DNA of 64,000 bases from an uncultured Actinomycetes bacterium (GTDB lineage Bacteria; Actinomycetota; Acidimicrobiia; Acidimicrobiales; RAAP-2): positions 1 through 64,000 of the forward strand of contig CAIYAP010000001.1 of the NCBI GenBank assembly GCA_903924205.1. The letters are read 5' to 3'. Every line of letters begins with the position of its first letter. Within the stretch, counting starts at the first letter, position 1. A program made the position numbers and the translations under genes. Positions 24,623-33,036 of this stretch are shown here, piece after piece. The notes under the pieces were generated by a model. The model was not told the DNA's origin, ran no database searches, and saw only the letters and a program-made list of their open reading frames with translations.

Positions 24623-24628
24623 ACCCTA
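24623..24628 (-). promoter_or_regulatory. -10 element TAGGGT, 6 nt before sufC2
   Basis: Minus-strand TAGGGT with a 6-nt spacer to GTG 24616; leaderless type. Suggests sufC2-sufS-sufU is transcribed independently of the MBL gene upstream. Confidence 0.5.
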
Positions 24629-24653
24629 ACGGTGGGCATCGTGGGCGTCACCC

Positions 24654-25271
24654 CTACCAACCGCGAGCGACCCACTCGTCAAAATGGGGCGACTCGGCCC
24701 CGAGGGTGCTGGGCGCACCGTGTCCCGGCCAGATAAGGGTGTCACCGGAAAAGGGTCTCAAAAGTCGTTCGTCGATGGAACGGATAATGGTCGGGAAATC
24801 GCCCCCATCAAAGTGCGTGGCGCCCGGACCACCGGGAAACAGGGTGTCGCCAGTGAAGAGGAGGGGGGTGTTGTCGACCGACAGGCAGATGGAGCCGCCC
24901 GTGTGTCCGGGTGTATGGATGACCCGTACGCGAAGATCGCCCACCTCGAGAACCTGTTCATCGTCGAGTAGTTGGTCATATGACGGCAGGAGGTGAGCGT
25001 CCTCGTGCCGGACGTATACCGAAAGTCCGGCCTCGCGCACCTGCTCGACAGCCCCAATGTGATCCCAGTGACCGTGGGTTTCAACGACGTGCGAGACCGC
25101 CAGTGACGTGGCCAGCGCCAGGAGTCGTTCATGCTCGTTGGCCGCGTCTATCAGGAGCCCCGTGCCACTGCGCCGGCATCGCAGCACGTACACGTTGTTG
25201 GCCACCGGTCCGACGACGATGCGATGCACCTCCACAGCAGCAGACGACCAGACAATTTCGTTTTCTGACAT
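24654..25271 (-). CDS. MBL-fold hydrolase (glyoxalase II-like)
   Basis: 205 aa, complete single domain. Zinc-binding motif THGHWDH (H-x-H-x-D-H), then HTPGHTGGS, LLFTGDTLFPGG and the C-terminal PGHGAPSTLGAES. Hydrolyses thioesters such as S-lactoylglutathione analogues; in an actinobacterium the thiol is unknown and probably not glutathione. Same strand as sufC2, 37 nt upstream of it. CAGGCT lies 6 nt before the ATG (variant leaderless promoter). Confidence 0.85.
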   Translation of the reverse strand: MSENEIVWSSAAVEVHRIVVGPVANNVYVLRCRRSGTGLLIDAANEHERLLALATSLAVSHVVETHGHWDHIGAVEQVREAGLSVYVRHEDAHLLPSYDQLLDDEQVLEVGDLRVRVIHTPGHTGGSICLSVDNTPLLFTGDTLFPGGPGATHFDGGDFPTIIRSIDERLLRPFSGDTLIWPGHGAPSTLGAESPHFDEWVARGW

Positions 25272-25362
25272 GGGGTCAGCCTGTCACGCCGCCGCGCCCA
25301 TCAGGTTCGCTAGTCTCAATCACGCAGAGGTGGCGTCGTGGCCACCACATGAAGGAGTCGAG

Positions 25363-26475
25363 ATGAATTTCGGGTTCAGCCAAGATCAAGAAGAGCTGCG
25401 CAGCATGGTCAAGCGCTTCCTGGACGACAAGTCGCCGGAGACCGAAGTTCGCCGTTTGATGGCGACCGACGAGGGCTACGACCCCGCCGTGTGGGCACAG
25501 ATGGGGGCCGAAATGGGCCTACAGGGTCTCGGCATTCCGGAAGAATTTGGCGGCCAGGGCTTCGGTCCCGTGGAGCTCTACGTCGTCTTCGAGGAAATGG
25601 GTGCGGCTTTGTACTGCGGTCCGTACTTCTCCACCGTCGCGCTCGCGGCGGGCACCTTGCTCGAGTCCGGGGATGACGCCGCGAAGCAGGCCTACCTCCC
25701 CGGTATTGCCGCCGGTGAGACCATCGCCACCCTCGCCATCTTGGACGACCGTGGCAATTGGGACCTGTCCACCACCACGACCGCGTCCGCGTCGGGTGAT
25801 GGATTCACAATTTCCGGGGAGAAGAACTACGTCACCGACGGATCATTGGCGTCGTTGATTTTGGTGACCGCCACCACCGAGAAGGGTCTCAGTCTCTTCG
25901 CCGTCGAGAAGGGTGCCGCGGGCCTCACCGCCACGGCGTTACCGACGATGGACCAGACGCGTAAGCAGAGCCGCCTCGAGTTCGCCAACACCCCCGCTCG
26001 TCTCATCGGTACGGAAGGCGGCGCTCTCGCCATCGTTACCGTCGCCTTGCAGAAGGCCGCGGCATTCTTGGCCGCCGAGCAGGTCGGTGGCGCCCAGCGC
26101 GTCTTGACGAACGCCGTGGACTACGCCAAGAACCGACTTCAGTTCGGCCGTCCCATTGGGTCGTTCCAGGCCATCAAGCACAAGTGCGCCGACATGTTGC
26201 TCGACGTGGAGTCGGCGAAGTCGGCGGCGTATTACGCCGCTTACGCCGCGCAAGAGAACAGCGACGAACTTCCCATCGCCGCGAGCTTGGCCAAGAGCTT
26301 CTGCTCGGAGGCCTACTTCCACTGCGCCGCGGAGAACATTCAGATTCACGGCGGTATTGGATTCACGTGGGAGCACCACGCGCACCTGTACTTCAAGCGC
26401 GCCAAGTCGTCCGAGATCTTCCTCGGCGACCCGACGTTCCACCGCGAGCTGCTCGCGGACCGTCTCGGCATCTAA
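25363..26475 (+). CDS. Acyl-CoA dehydrogenase
   Basis: 370 aa from ATG 25363, fixed by GAAGGAG 5 nt upstream; the frame is open for 85 more codons but overlaps the divergent MBL gene. FAD fold: MNFGFSQDQEELRSMVKRFL, GIPEEFGGQGFG, the substrate-binding middle, LQFGRPIGSFQAIKHKCADM and ENIQIHGGIGFTWEHHAHLYF. The end KRAKSSEIFLGDPTFHR resembles the FadE subfamily used for CoA thioesters of sterol side chains or branched acids. Some subunits of that type work as heteromers and lack the catalytic glutamate; I could not place the base with confidence. Followed after 3 nt by an alpha/beta-hydrolase-like gene. Confidence 0.85.
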   Translation: MNFGFSQDQEELRSMVKRFLDDKSPETEVRRLMATDEGYDPAVWAQMGAEMGLQGLGIPEEFGGQGFGPVELYVVFEEMGAALYCGPYFSTVALAAGTLLESGDDAAKQAYLPGIAAGETIATLAILDDRGNWDLSTTTTASASGDGFTISGEKNYVTDGSLASLILVTATTEKGLSLFAVEKGAAGLTATALPTMDQTRKQSRLEFANTPARLIGTEGGALAIVTVALQKAAAFLAAEQVGGAQRVLTNAVDYAKNRLQFGRPIGSFQAIKHKCADMLLDVESAKSAAYYAAYAAQENSDELPIAASLAKSFCSEAYFHCAAENIQIHGGIGFTWEHHAHLYFKRAKSSEIFLGDPTFHRELLADRLGI

Positions 26476-26478
26476 GAC

Positions 26479-27216
26479 GTGTTAACGCGAGAGTCGCTCT
26501 CGAGCGGCGACTCGGTATTAGATCTCGCCACGGCCACTCCGGCCACGCGCGTGAGTGATCGTGTCCTTCTCATCTTGCACGGGCTGCCCAAGGCGCCCGG
26601 CATGGGTCGCCACGCCGCGGGCATGTTGCCGGAATTAGCCGACGCACTCGCTCAAGAGTCCGGGTGGACAGTCGCGACCGCCACCTTGTCCGGCGTGGGC
26701 TCGTCCACGGGATCGTTCAGCGCCCCTACCTGGCGCCGCGACATCGACGACGTCATTGCTACTTTCGGCGACCAACGCGTCTCACTGGCGGGTTTTGGGC
26801 TGGGTGGCGCGTTGGCGCTTCGAGTAGCTGCCGACAACCCCGCCATCTTCGGCGTGGCCACCTTTGCGACGCCTGCGTATCTCGACGCGTGGATGGGCGC
26901 GCCGAGTGATCTCGCCCGCGTGTTGCGCGCGTCGGGTGTCATCGACAGCCACGCCCCCGAGTTCGATATTAATCCCTTCGTCGCCGACATCCTGGCGTGG
27001 GACCCCTTAGCGGCGGCCGCGAGCATTCCGCCGCGACGCTTGCTCGTTATCCACGGCGCCGACGATAGAGAAGTGCCTTCGACGGACGCGCGCGCGCTCG
27101 TTGATGCGGCGGATGGTCACGGCGAGATTCGCATCATTCAGTCGGCGGGACACGTTCTGCGGGCCGACCCTCGAGTAGTTGCCACCTTGCTCGGCTGGCT
27201 GGAGCGTCACCGTTAA
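26479..27216 (+). CDS. Alpha/beta-hydrolase-fold protein lacking the nucleophile serine
   Basis: 245 aa from a GTG 3 nt after the dehydrogenase stop. Hydrolase fold: HGLP near 34-37, nucleophile elbow at 105-110, HGADDREVP (acid loop) and SAGHVLRADP (histidine). The elbow reads GFGLGG where GFSLGG is expected: residue 107 is glycine (codon GGG), so the usual nucleophile is missing while the acid and histidine remain. It may be a pseudoenzyme, bind acyl-CoA-related ligands or use another mechanism. Tight spacing suggests co-expression with the acyl-CoA dehydrogenase. Overlaps convergent thiE by 4 nt. Confidence 0.75.
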   Translation: MLTRESLSSGDSVLDLATATPATRVSDRVLLILHGLPKAPGMGRHAAGMLPELADALAQESGWTVATATLSGVGSSTGSFSAPTWRRDIDDVIATFGDQRVSLAGFGLGGALALRVAADNPAIFGVATFATPAYLDAWMGAPSDLARVLRASGVIDSHAPEFDINPFVADILAWDPLAAAASIPPRRLLVIHGADDREVPSTDARALVDAADGHGEIRIIQSAGHVLRADPRVVATLLGWLERHR

Positions 27217-27833
27217 GCGAGGGCGGCCTCGTAGGCGTCGACCAGAGCGCGAGCGCTGCGCTGCGGGTCGGGCGATTCGGTGATGGCCCGCACCACCACG
27301 AAGTGACGAAGGCCGGCCCGTACCAACTCGCCCACATTGCGCTCGTTCACGCCGCCGGTGACAAACACGGGTCGATCACTTTCGGCCTGTGCCCACGTGG
27401 CGTACTGACGACCCGTGCCCTCCCGGCCGGGTTTGGTGGGTGTCGCCTCGATGGGACCCGCGGAGAGATATGTGGCTGAGGTGTCGAGGCCCGCAGTGAA
27501 TTCCGAGGGGGCATGGGTGGAGAGCCCCACGATGGCGGCGCTACCTAGCAACAGTCGGCACCGCTCAATGGAGACATCGTCTTGGCCCACATGTACGCCA
27601 TCGGCGTCAAGGTCAACCGCTAGTTCGGGTCTGTCGTTCACGATGAAGGGGACATCGAGATCGCGACACAGCGCACGCAAATCTCTTCCCTGCCGATGAA
27701 GTGCGGCGAGATTGTCCGTTTTATCGCGCAGCTGGACGATGTCAATGCCGCCCCGTACTGCGTGTTCAACTCGAGTGAGTAGGTCATCCACGAGGCCGAT
27801 GCAGAGATACCAACGAGCGTCAGAGATGTTCAC
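27213..27833 (-). CDS. thiE: Thiamine-phosphate synthase
   Basis: 206 aa. TIM-barrel motifs of ThiE: IVQLRDK, FIVNDRPELAVDLDADGVH, VGQDDVS, GLSTH, YLSAGPIEATPTKPG, VFVTGGVNERN. Joins hydroxymethylpyrimidine diphosphate with the thiazole phosphate carboxylate to make thiamine phosphate. Full length. GTG start with TAGGGT 8 nt upstream; the 59-bp gap to the divergent Rrf2 gene is too short for a TPP riboswitch. No other thiamine gene nearby. Confidence 0.92.
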   Translation of the reverse strand: MNISDARWYLCIGLVDDLLTRVEHAVRGGIDIVQLRDKTDNLAALHRQGRDLRALCRDLDVPFIVNDRPELAVDLDADGVHVGQDDVSIERCRLLLGSAAIVGLSTHAPSEFTAGLDTSATYLSAGPIEATPTKPGREGTGRQYATWAQAESDRPVFVTGGVNERNVGELVRAGLRHFVVVRAITESPDPQRSARALVDAYEAALA

Positions 27834-27892
27834 GACGCTTGACCCTAGGCGGGGTGCGTCTCGGTGACGCGCCAGTCGGGCAGAATAGGTAG

Positions 27893-28351
27893 GTGCAAAT
27901 TCCCGCCAAAGCCGACTACGCGATTCGGTCGCTGCTCACCTTGGCGGACTGTCAGGGCGCCATGAGTGCGGAGCGCTTGGCGCGCGAACAGAATCTCCCG
28001 CCGAAATTTCTGGGCGCGATCATGAGCGACCTTCGCCGCGAAGAAATCGTTCGCTCACGGCGCGGTGCCGAAGGAGGCTTCGAGCTCAATCGACCGGCCA
28101 ATCAGATAACCGTGGCGGACGTGCTGCGCGCCCTGTCGGGCCCCATGGCCGGAGTGCGCGGACAGCGTCCCGAAACCCTCGAATACGAGGGACTGGCTCA
28201 GCCCCTGCGTGACGTGTGGGTGGCAGTGCGCGCCAGTTTGCGCGACGTGCTCGAGCATGTCACCATCGCCGATATCGCCACGAACAATTTGCCGGAAGCC
28301 GTGACGCGTTACACGTCAGATCCCGACGCGTGGACCACCCACACCTCGTGA
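27893..28351 (+). CDS. Rrf2-family transcriptional regulator without Fe-S cysteines
   Basis: 152 aa. Starts MQIPAKADYAIRSLLTLA, with winged-helix LAREQNLPPKFLGAIMSDLRREEIVRSRRGAEGGFEL and VADVLRALSG, all typical of Rrf2. The only cysteine is C20; the three-cysteine cluster motif of IscR/NsrR-type sensors is missing, so it either senses something else or uses other ligands (as RsrR-like members do). CAGAAT lies 6 nt before the GTG. Its stop overlaps the rnhA start by 4 nt. Confidence 0.87.
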   Translation: MQIPAKADYAIRSLLTLADCQGAMSAERLAREQNLPPKFLGAIMSDLRREEIVRSRRGAEGGFELNRPANQITVADVLRALSGPMAGVRGQRPETLEYEGLAQPLRDVWVAVRASLRDVLEHVTIADIATNNLPEAVTRYTSDPDAWTTHTS

Positions 28352-28797
28352 GAACCGTCATCTACACCGACGGCTCGTGTCGCGGCAATCCGGGACCGGG
28401 CGGCTGGGCCTGGGCGGTGGGCGAGCACCTGTACGCCTCGGGCGTGGACAGTCCGACAACCAATCAGCGCATGGAGCTCACCGCCGCACTCGAAGCTGTT
28501 CGCGCCTTTCCCAACGGTCCGCTCGAGATTGTCAGTGATTCCACCTACGTGGTGAAGTGTTTCAACGACAAGTGGCACGCCGGCTGGCGCCGCCGCGGGT
28601 GGAAGAACTCGCAGGGCCAAGCGGTGGCGAATCGCGACCTGTGGGAGGCCATCTTCGCGGTGACGATTGATTGTGGCCGTGACGTGACCTTTCGGTGGGT
28701 GAAGGGTCATTCGGGGGAGCCCATGAACGAGTTCGTCGACACCCTGGCGACCTTGGCCGCCGATGAGGGCCGTGGTCGATCCACGCCGACTCAGTAG
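28348..28797 (+). CDS. rnhA: Ribonuclease HI
   Basis: 149 aa from GTG 28348, overlapping the Rrf2 stop. Catalytic carboxylates in YTDGSCRGNPGPGGW (D8), RMELTAALEA (E), VSDSTYVV (D) and FVDTLA (D), and the conserved histidine in WVKGHSGE. Degrades the RNA strand of RNA-DNA hybrids. Normal length for the family. Confidence 0.93.
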   Translation: MRTVIYTDGSCRGNPGPGGWAWAVGEHLYASGVDSPTTNQRMELTAALEAVRAFPNGPLEIVSDSTYVVKCFNDKWHAGWRRRGWKNSQGQAVANRDLWEAIFAVTIDCGRDVTFRWVKGHSGEPMNEFVDTLATLAADEGRGRSTPTQ

Positions 28798-28811
28798 CCA
28801 GCGCACCTCGG

Positions 28812-28817
28812 TAGGAT
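28812..28817 (+). promoter_or_regulatory. Putative -10 element of the lpd operon
   Basis: TAGGAT about 38 nt before the lpd start, giving a leader with GCGC-caaa-GCGC-like pairing and GGAAAGG. A leadered promoter, unlike most here. Confidence 0.4.
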
Positions 28818-28854
28818 AGGAAGCGCGCAAAGCGCCCCCGTGGAAAGGATGCTC

Positions 28855-30273
28855 GTGGCCCCCGAATCCCAGAACTTTGATGTTGTCGTCATCGGTGGAG
28901 GACCTGGCGGTTACGCCACCGCCCTGTACGGAGCGGCCGCCGGCCTCAATATCGCCCTCGTCGAACGCGACACGGTGGGCGGTACCTGCCTCCAGCGTGG
29001 CTGCATTCCCGCGAAGGAGTTTCTCGAGACCGCTCACGTGAAGCGCACCATCGAAGCGGGCGCCGAATTTGGACTCTCGACCTCGAACCTCAGCATTGAT
29101 TTCTCCGTCTCTCAAGCCCGAAAGAACGACGTCGTCAGCACCTTGACGACGGGTCTGACCGGTCTGCTCAAGGGCCGCAAGGTCACCGTCTTTTCCGGCA
29201 CCGCGCAACTGCAGGCCGGCAACCAGGTCGCCATTCTCGATGGTGCCGATGCGGGCACCACACTGAGCGGCGCCAACGTCGTGCTGGCCGCGGGCTCGGT
29301 GCCGCGCACCATTCCCCACTTTGAGATCGATGGCACCACCATCGTGACATCGGATGAATTCCTGTCGCTCACCTCCTTGCCCGCCACCGCCGCGGTCATC
29401 GGCGGCGGCGCAATTGGCTGCGAATTCGCGTCCATGCTGGTCGACATGGGCTCCACCGTCACCGTGCTGGAGGGACTCCCCAACATTTTGAACGGCTGTG
29501 ACACCGACGTAGTCGCCGTCGCTCAGCGCGCCTTCAAGAAGCGCGGCATGAACATCCGCACCGGCGTCACTATCACCGGCCACACCCCGAAGAAGTCGGG
29601 TGGCACCACGGTGCACATCGACGGCGGCGACGACGTTGAAGTTGACATGGTGATCGTGTCGGTGGGTCGTCGCGCCCGCACGGAAGGCCTCGTCGCTGAC
29701 GGCGTGGGCGTCGTGATCGACGAGCGTGGTTTTGTGGTGGCCGACCGCAGCATGAAGACGGCCGTCGCCAACGTGTACGCCGTGGGCGACATCGTCGCCG
29801 GTACCCCGCAGCTGGCCCACGTGGCCTTTGCGGAAGCGGTCGTCACCGTCAAGACCATCCTCGGCGAACCGGTGCAGCCGGTGGACTACACCCGCGTCCC
29901 CTGGGCGATCTACTCGAACCCGGAAGTGGCTTTCGTCGGACTGACGGAAGCAGCCGCTAAGGAAAAGGGCATCCCCGTCGTCGTGAAGAAGGACCCCTTC
30001 GCCGGTAACGGTCGCGCCCGCATCATTGGGGAAACTGATGGTGTCGTCAAGATCATCGCGGAGAAGCGCCCCGACGGCAGTGCCGGACAGCTCCTCGGCG
30101 TGCACATGGCGGGCCCGTGGGTCACCGAACAGCTCGGTGCCGGCTACTACGCCGTGAACTGGGAGGCCACGGCCGAGGAGGCCGCCGCGCTGATTCAGCC
30201 GCACCCCAGTCTGTCGGAAGTCTTTGGCGAAACCTTGCTCGCCCTAGCCGGACGAGGCATCCACGTTGGCTGA
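28855..30273 (+). CDS. lpd: Dihydrolipoyl dehydrogenase (E3)
   Basis: 472 aa. GTG 28855 chosen because GGAAAGG ends 6 nt before it; GTG 28840 and ATG 28849 are in frame but badly placed. FAD motif VVVIGGGPGGYATALYGA, redox disulfide GGTCLQRGCIPAK, NAD motif AAVIGGGAIGCEFASM, FAD contact VYAVGDIV and the dimer-interface HPSLSEVFGE with catalytic His-Glu. Reoxidises dihydrolipoyl groups of 2-oxo acid dehydrogenase complexes. First gene of lpd-E2-lipBA; its stop overlaps the E2 start by 8 nt. Confidence 0.94.
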   Translation: MAPESQNFDVVVIGGGPGGYATALYGAAAGLNIALVERDTVGGTCLQRGCIPAKEFLETAHVKRTIEAGAEFGLSTSNLSIDFSVSQARKNDVVSTLTTGLTGLLKGRKVTVFSGTAQLQAGNQVAILDGADAGTTLSGANVVLAAGSVPRTIPHFEIDGTTIVTSDEFLSLTSLPATAAVIGGGAIGCEFASMLVDMGSTVTVLEGLPNILNGCDTDVVAVAQRAFKKRGMNIRTGVTITGHTPKKSGGTTVHIDGGDDVEVDMVIVSVGRRARTEGLVADGVGVVIDERGFVVADRSMKTAVANVYAVGDIVAGTPQLAHVAFAEAVVTVKTILGEPVQPVDYTRVPWAIYSNPEVAFVGLTEAAAKEKGIPVVVKKDPFAGNGRARIIGETDGVVKIIAEKRPDGSAGQLLGVHMAGPWVTEQLGAGYYAVNWEATAEEAAALIQPHPSLSEVFGETLLALAGRGIHVG

Positions 30274-31405
30274 CGTCACCCTTCCCTCGCTCGGTGAATC
30301 TGTCACTGAAGGCATTGTCACTCGCTGGCTGAAGAACGTCGGTGACGTCGTGCTTCGCGACGAACCCTTGCTCGAAATCTCGACCGACAAGGTCGACTCC
30401 GAAATGCCGTCACCGGCTGCGGGCGTGTTGCTCAAGATCGTTGTGCCCGAAGGTGACACGGCGGCCGTCGGTGCCGTCGTGGCCGTCATCGGCGAACTCG
30501 ACGGTGACGCACTGGCTGCCGCGCAAGCCGCGCCCACGGCGCCGGCCACGGCACCCATCGCCACCTCGGCGCCTGACGCTGGCGCCACCGCCGGTCTGGT
30601 CACGTCGCCGGTCGTTCGCCGGATTTTGGTCGACGGCCAGGTAGACCCTCGCTCGGTGACGGGCACTGGCCCCAACGGTTCGATCACCCGCCGCGATGCC
30701 GAGCGCGCCGTGGCGCAAGGTCCGTCCGAGGAGATTCGCGTTCCCTTTACCGCGGGCGTGAAGCGCATGGCCGAGCACATGGTCCAAACCGTGCGCACCA
30801 GCCCCGTGGGCTTCGTTGCGGCCGAACTCGACGCGTCCGTCCTCGCCTCGCTGCCCGCAACGACGTCAGATGGCATCACGCTTCGACCCGAAGTTGTGGT
30901 GGCGGTAGCCGCCATCCGCGCACTCGCCGACTTTGACACGTTGAACGCTGAAGTTACTGGTGACGAACTTGTCATCCGCCGCAGCATCAATGTCGGCATC
31001 ATGAAGAGTCTCCACCCTGACGGCATGCTCGTGCCGGTCGTGCACGCCGCGGGCAAACTGTCCGTGCGCGCCTTCGCGCGTTGCTTGGCGGATCTCGACG
31101 AACGCGTCGCCACGCGCCAGTTGATGACCGATGACCTCATTGGTGGCTCCATCTCCTTCCTGCTCGCCCCGTCGATCCACACCACGTATGCGGTGCCCCT
31201 GCTCATTCAGCCTCAGGTGGCCGCGTTGGCCATCGGTGCGGTGCGCGAGGTTCCGGTCGTTCGAGACGGCGCACTGGTCGCTGGTCGCACGGTGACGGTG
31301 GGGCTGAGCTTTGACCATCGCGTCATTGAGCCCGTGCGCGCCGCCGCCTTCGTGGATCGCGTCGGCGCTGTGCTGAGCGAACTCGACATCGCCGCGGAGT
31401 GCTGA
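30266..31405 (+). CDS. 2-Oxo acid dehydrogenase E2 with one lipoyl domain and altered active site
   Basis: 379 aa from a TTG (MADVTLPSLGESVTEG). One lipoyl domain (1-78, lysine K42 in TDKVDSEMP), an Ala/Pro linker, a peripheral-subunit-binding domain (about 112-150, VTSPVVRRILVDG...GSITRRDAERAV) and a catalytic domain. Actinobacterial SucB/DlaT usually have two or three lipoyl domains and about 550-600 aa. The catalytic H-x-x-x-D-G motif is changed: DHRVIEP, with H351 kept, Asp replaced by E355 and Gly by P356. The residue region 195-205 (SLPATTSDG) is also short. Adjacent lpd and lipBA genes fit lipoylation and reoxidation. Substrate specificity is uncertain. Confidence 0.82.
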   Translation: MADVTLPSLGESVTEGIVTRWLKNVGDVVLRDEPLLEISTDKVDSEMPSPAAGVLLKIVVPEGDTAAVGAVVAVIGELDGDALAAAQAAPTAPATAPIATSAPDAGATAGLVTSPVVRRILVDGQVDPRSVTGTGPNGSITRRDAERAVAQGPSEEIRVPFTAGVKRMAEHMVQTVRTSPVGFVAAELDASVLASLPATTSDGITLRPEVVVAVAAIRALADFDTLNAEVTGDELVIRRSINVGIMKSLHPDGMLVPVVHAAGKLSVRAFARCLADLDERVATRQLMTDDLIGGSISFLLAPSIHTTYAVPLLIQPQVAALAIGAVREVPVVRDGALVAGRTVTVGLSFDHRVIEPVRAAAFVDRVGAVLSELDIAAEC

Positions 31406-31406
31406 C

Positions 31407-33032
31407 GTGGTTCGCCTTCGGTACCTGGGACGAATCACGTTTCCGGAGGCGAACGATCTGCAACATGCCTTGCTGGATGCGGTTGACGACTACGTCTTAG
31501 TTTTCGAACACCCCGCCACATACACCCGTGGGGTTCGCACGAAGGACGAGAATCTCCTTGTCCCTCCGGGCGAACTGCCGGGCCCACTTTTTGATGCCGA
31601 TCGTGGGGGTGACTTCACCTATCACGGACCGGGCCAAGTCGTGGCCTGGGCGATTGCGACCGTGGCGGACGACCCCTCGGCAGGACGACTGCACGTCGAG
31701 AAACTCGAAAATGCGGTGTCGGCCGTCATCCGCCAGTTCGATACCGAGGGACGTTTGGGTCTTGTTGGCACCAAGGGTGAGTTTCCCGGCATTTGGGCTC
31801 ACCTCGATACTCATCCGGTCAAAATCGGTCAAATTGGAGTGCGCACTGAACGAGACCGTCAGGGTCGCCGCCGCACCCTGCACGGTATTGCGCTGAATAT
31901 CAATCCGGATCTCAGCCACTTCGCGGCGATCGTGCCCTGCGGCATTCCCGAGTTTCCCGTGGGGTCACTGACCTCACTCGGCCTCGATGTTGACGCCGTC
32001 GAGTTCACGCGTGAGGTGGGAATCGCCATCGCGTCGTCATTGGGAGACGACGTCACGGTGCAGTCGGTGGACCTTCAGGGAGCAACGGGTGGTACTGAGC
32101 GCCCGCTGATTCGTCGACTTCGCGCCGCGGGCGTCGTGCCCGAAGATGGTCTTGCCATCAGCCAGCGCAAGCCCGAGTGGCTGCGCATCCCCGCCACTAT
32201 GGGGGAGAACTACGCCAGTCTTCGCAAGATGACGGAGGACCTACGCCTCGTCACGGTGTGCGAAGAAGCCGGGTGCCCCAACATCTTCGAGTGCTGGAAT
32301 GACGGCACTGCCACGTTCATGGTCAATGGAGAACGCTGCACTCGTGCCTGTGGCTTCTGCTTGGTCGATACTCGTAAGCCCCTCGCGCTTGACCCCACCG
32401 AGCCTGAACGCGTGGCCGAAGCGGTAGTGCGACTTAATTTGCAGCACGCCGTGATTACCTGCGTCGCTCGCGACGATTTGAGCGACGGGGGAGCGGGTGC
32501 CATTGGCGACACCATCCGCGCGATTCGCGCTCGTCGACCCGAAACTCAAATTGAGGTCCTCGTCAGTGATTGCAAGGGTGATCACGCTAGTCAGCGATTA
32601 ATTTTCGACGCCCGGCCGGACGTGATGAACCACAACATGGAGACGGTGGCGCGTCTGCAACGAGCTGTTCGGCCGAGCGCCGGTTACGCCCGGTCCCTCA
32701 CCATTTTGGCCCGCTCGAAGGCCGACGGACTGGTCACAAAGTCAGGATTCATGGTCGGTCTCGGTGAGACCATGAATGAAGTTCGCGAACTGCTCATCGA
32801 CATGCGCGCCGCGGGTGTCGATATTGCCACCGTGGGCCAGTACCTTCGACCGACTAACCGTCATCTACCGGTCGCTCGCTGGTGGACGCCGGAAGAATTC
32901 GCCGACATCGAAGCCTTCGGGATGTCCCTGGGTTTCGCCCACGTGCAAAGTTCGCCGCTCACGCGGTCGAGCTATCACGCCAAAGGTGCCGCCAACGCCG
33001 CCCAAGCCGTCACCTTGACCGGTCGTCGTTAG
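31407..33032 (+). CDS. lipB-lipA: Octanoyltransferase-lipoyl synthase fusion, LipB-LipA
   Basis: 541 aa in one uninterrupted frame. Residues 1-225 are LipB: RGGDFTYHGPGQVV, the lysine of KIGQIGVR (K139) and nucleophile C178 (VPCGIPE). Residues about 252-541 are LipA: auxiliary-cluster cysteines C285, C290, C296 (CEEAGCPNIFEC), radical-SAM cysteines C311, C315, C318 (CTRACGFC), MNHNMETV, and the C-terminal RSSYHA serine ligand. It would transfer octanoate from ACP to the lipoyl lysine and insert two sulphurs. Usually these are two genes. Linker about 226-251. Starts at GTG 1 nt after the E2 stop. LipA's auxiliary cluster needs Fe-S supply. Confidence 0.94.
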   Translation: MVRLRYLGRITFPEANDLQHALLDAVDDYVLVFEHPATYTRGVRTKDENLLVPPGELPGPLFDADRGGDFTYHGPGQVVAWAIATVADDPSAGRLHVEKLENAVSAVIRQFDTEGRLGLVGTKGEFPGIWAHLDTHPVKIGQIGVRTERDRQGRRRTLHGIALNINPDLSHFAAIVPCGIPEFPVGSLTSLGLDVDAVEFTREVGIAIASSLGDDVTVQSVDLQGATGGTERPLIRRLRAAGVVPEDGLAISQRKPEWLRIPATMGENYASLRKMTEDLRLVTVCEEAGCPNIFECWNDGTATFMVNGERCTRACGFCLVDTRKPLALDPTEPERVAEAVVRLNLQHAVITCVARDDLSDGGAGAIGDTIRAIRARRPETQIEVLVSDCKGDHASQRLIFDARPDVMNHNMETVARLQRAVRPSAGYARSLTILARSKADGLVTKSGFMVGLGETMNEVRELLIDMRAAGVDIATVGQYLRPTNRHLPVARWWTPEEFADIEAFGMSLGFAHVQSSPLTRSSYHAKGAANAAQAVTLTGRR

Positions 33033-33036
33033 CCCC

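Noticed and set aside
27834-27892. Possible TPP riboswitch upstream of thiE
   Set aside because: Only 59 bp to the divergent gene and no CUGAGA-type core seen.
28309-30204. 631-codon open frame on the minus strand
   Set aside because: It is the antisense of lpd and rnhA, is low-complexity Gly/His/Arg/Asp and has no family motif; long antisense frames are common in GC-rich genes.
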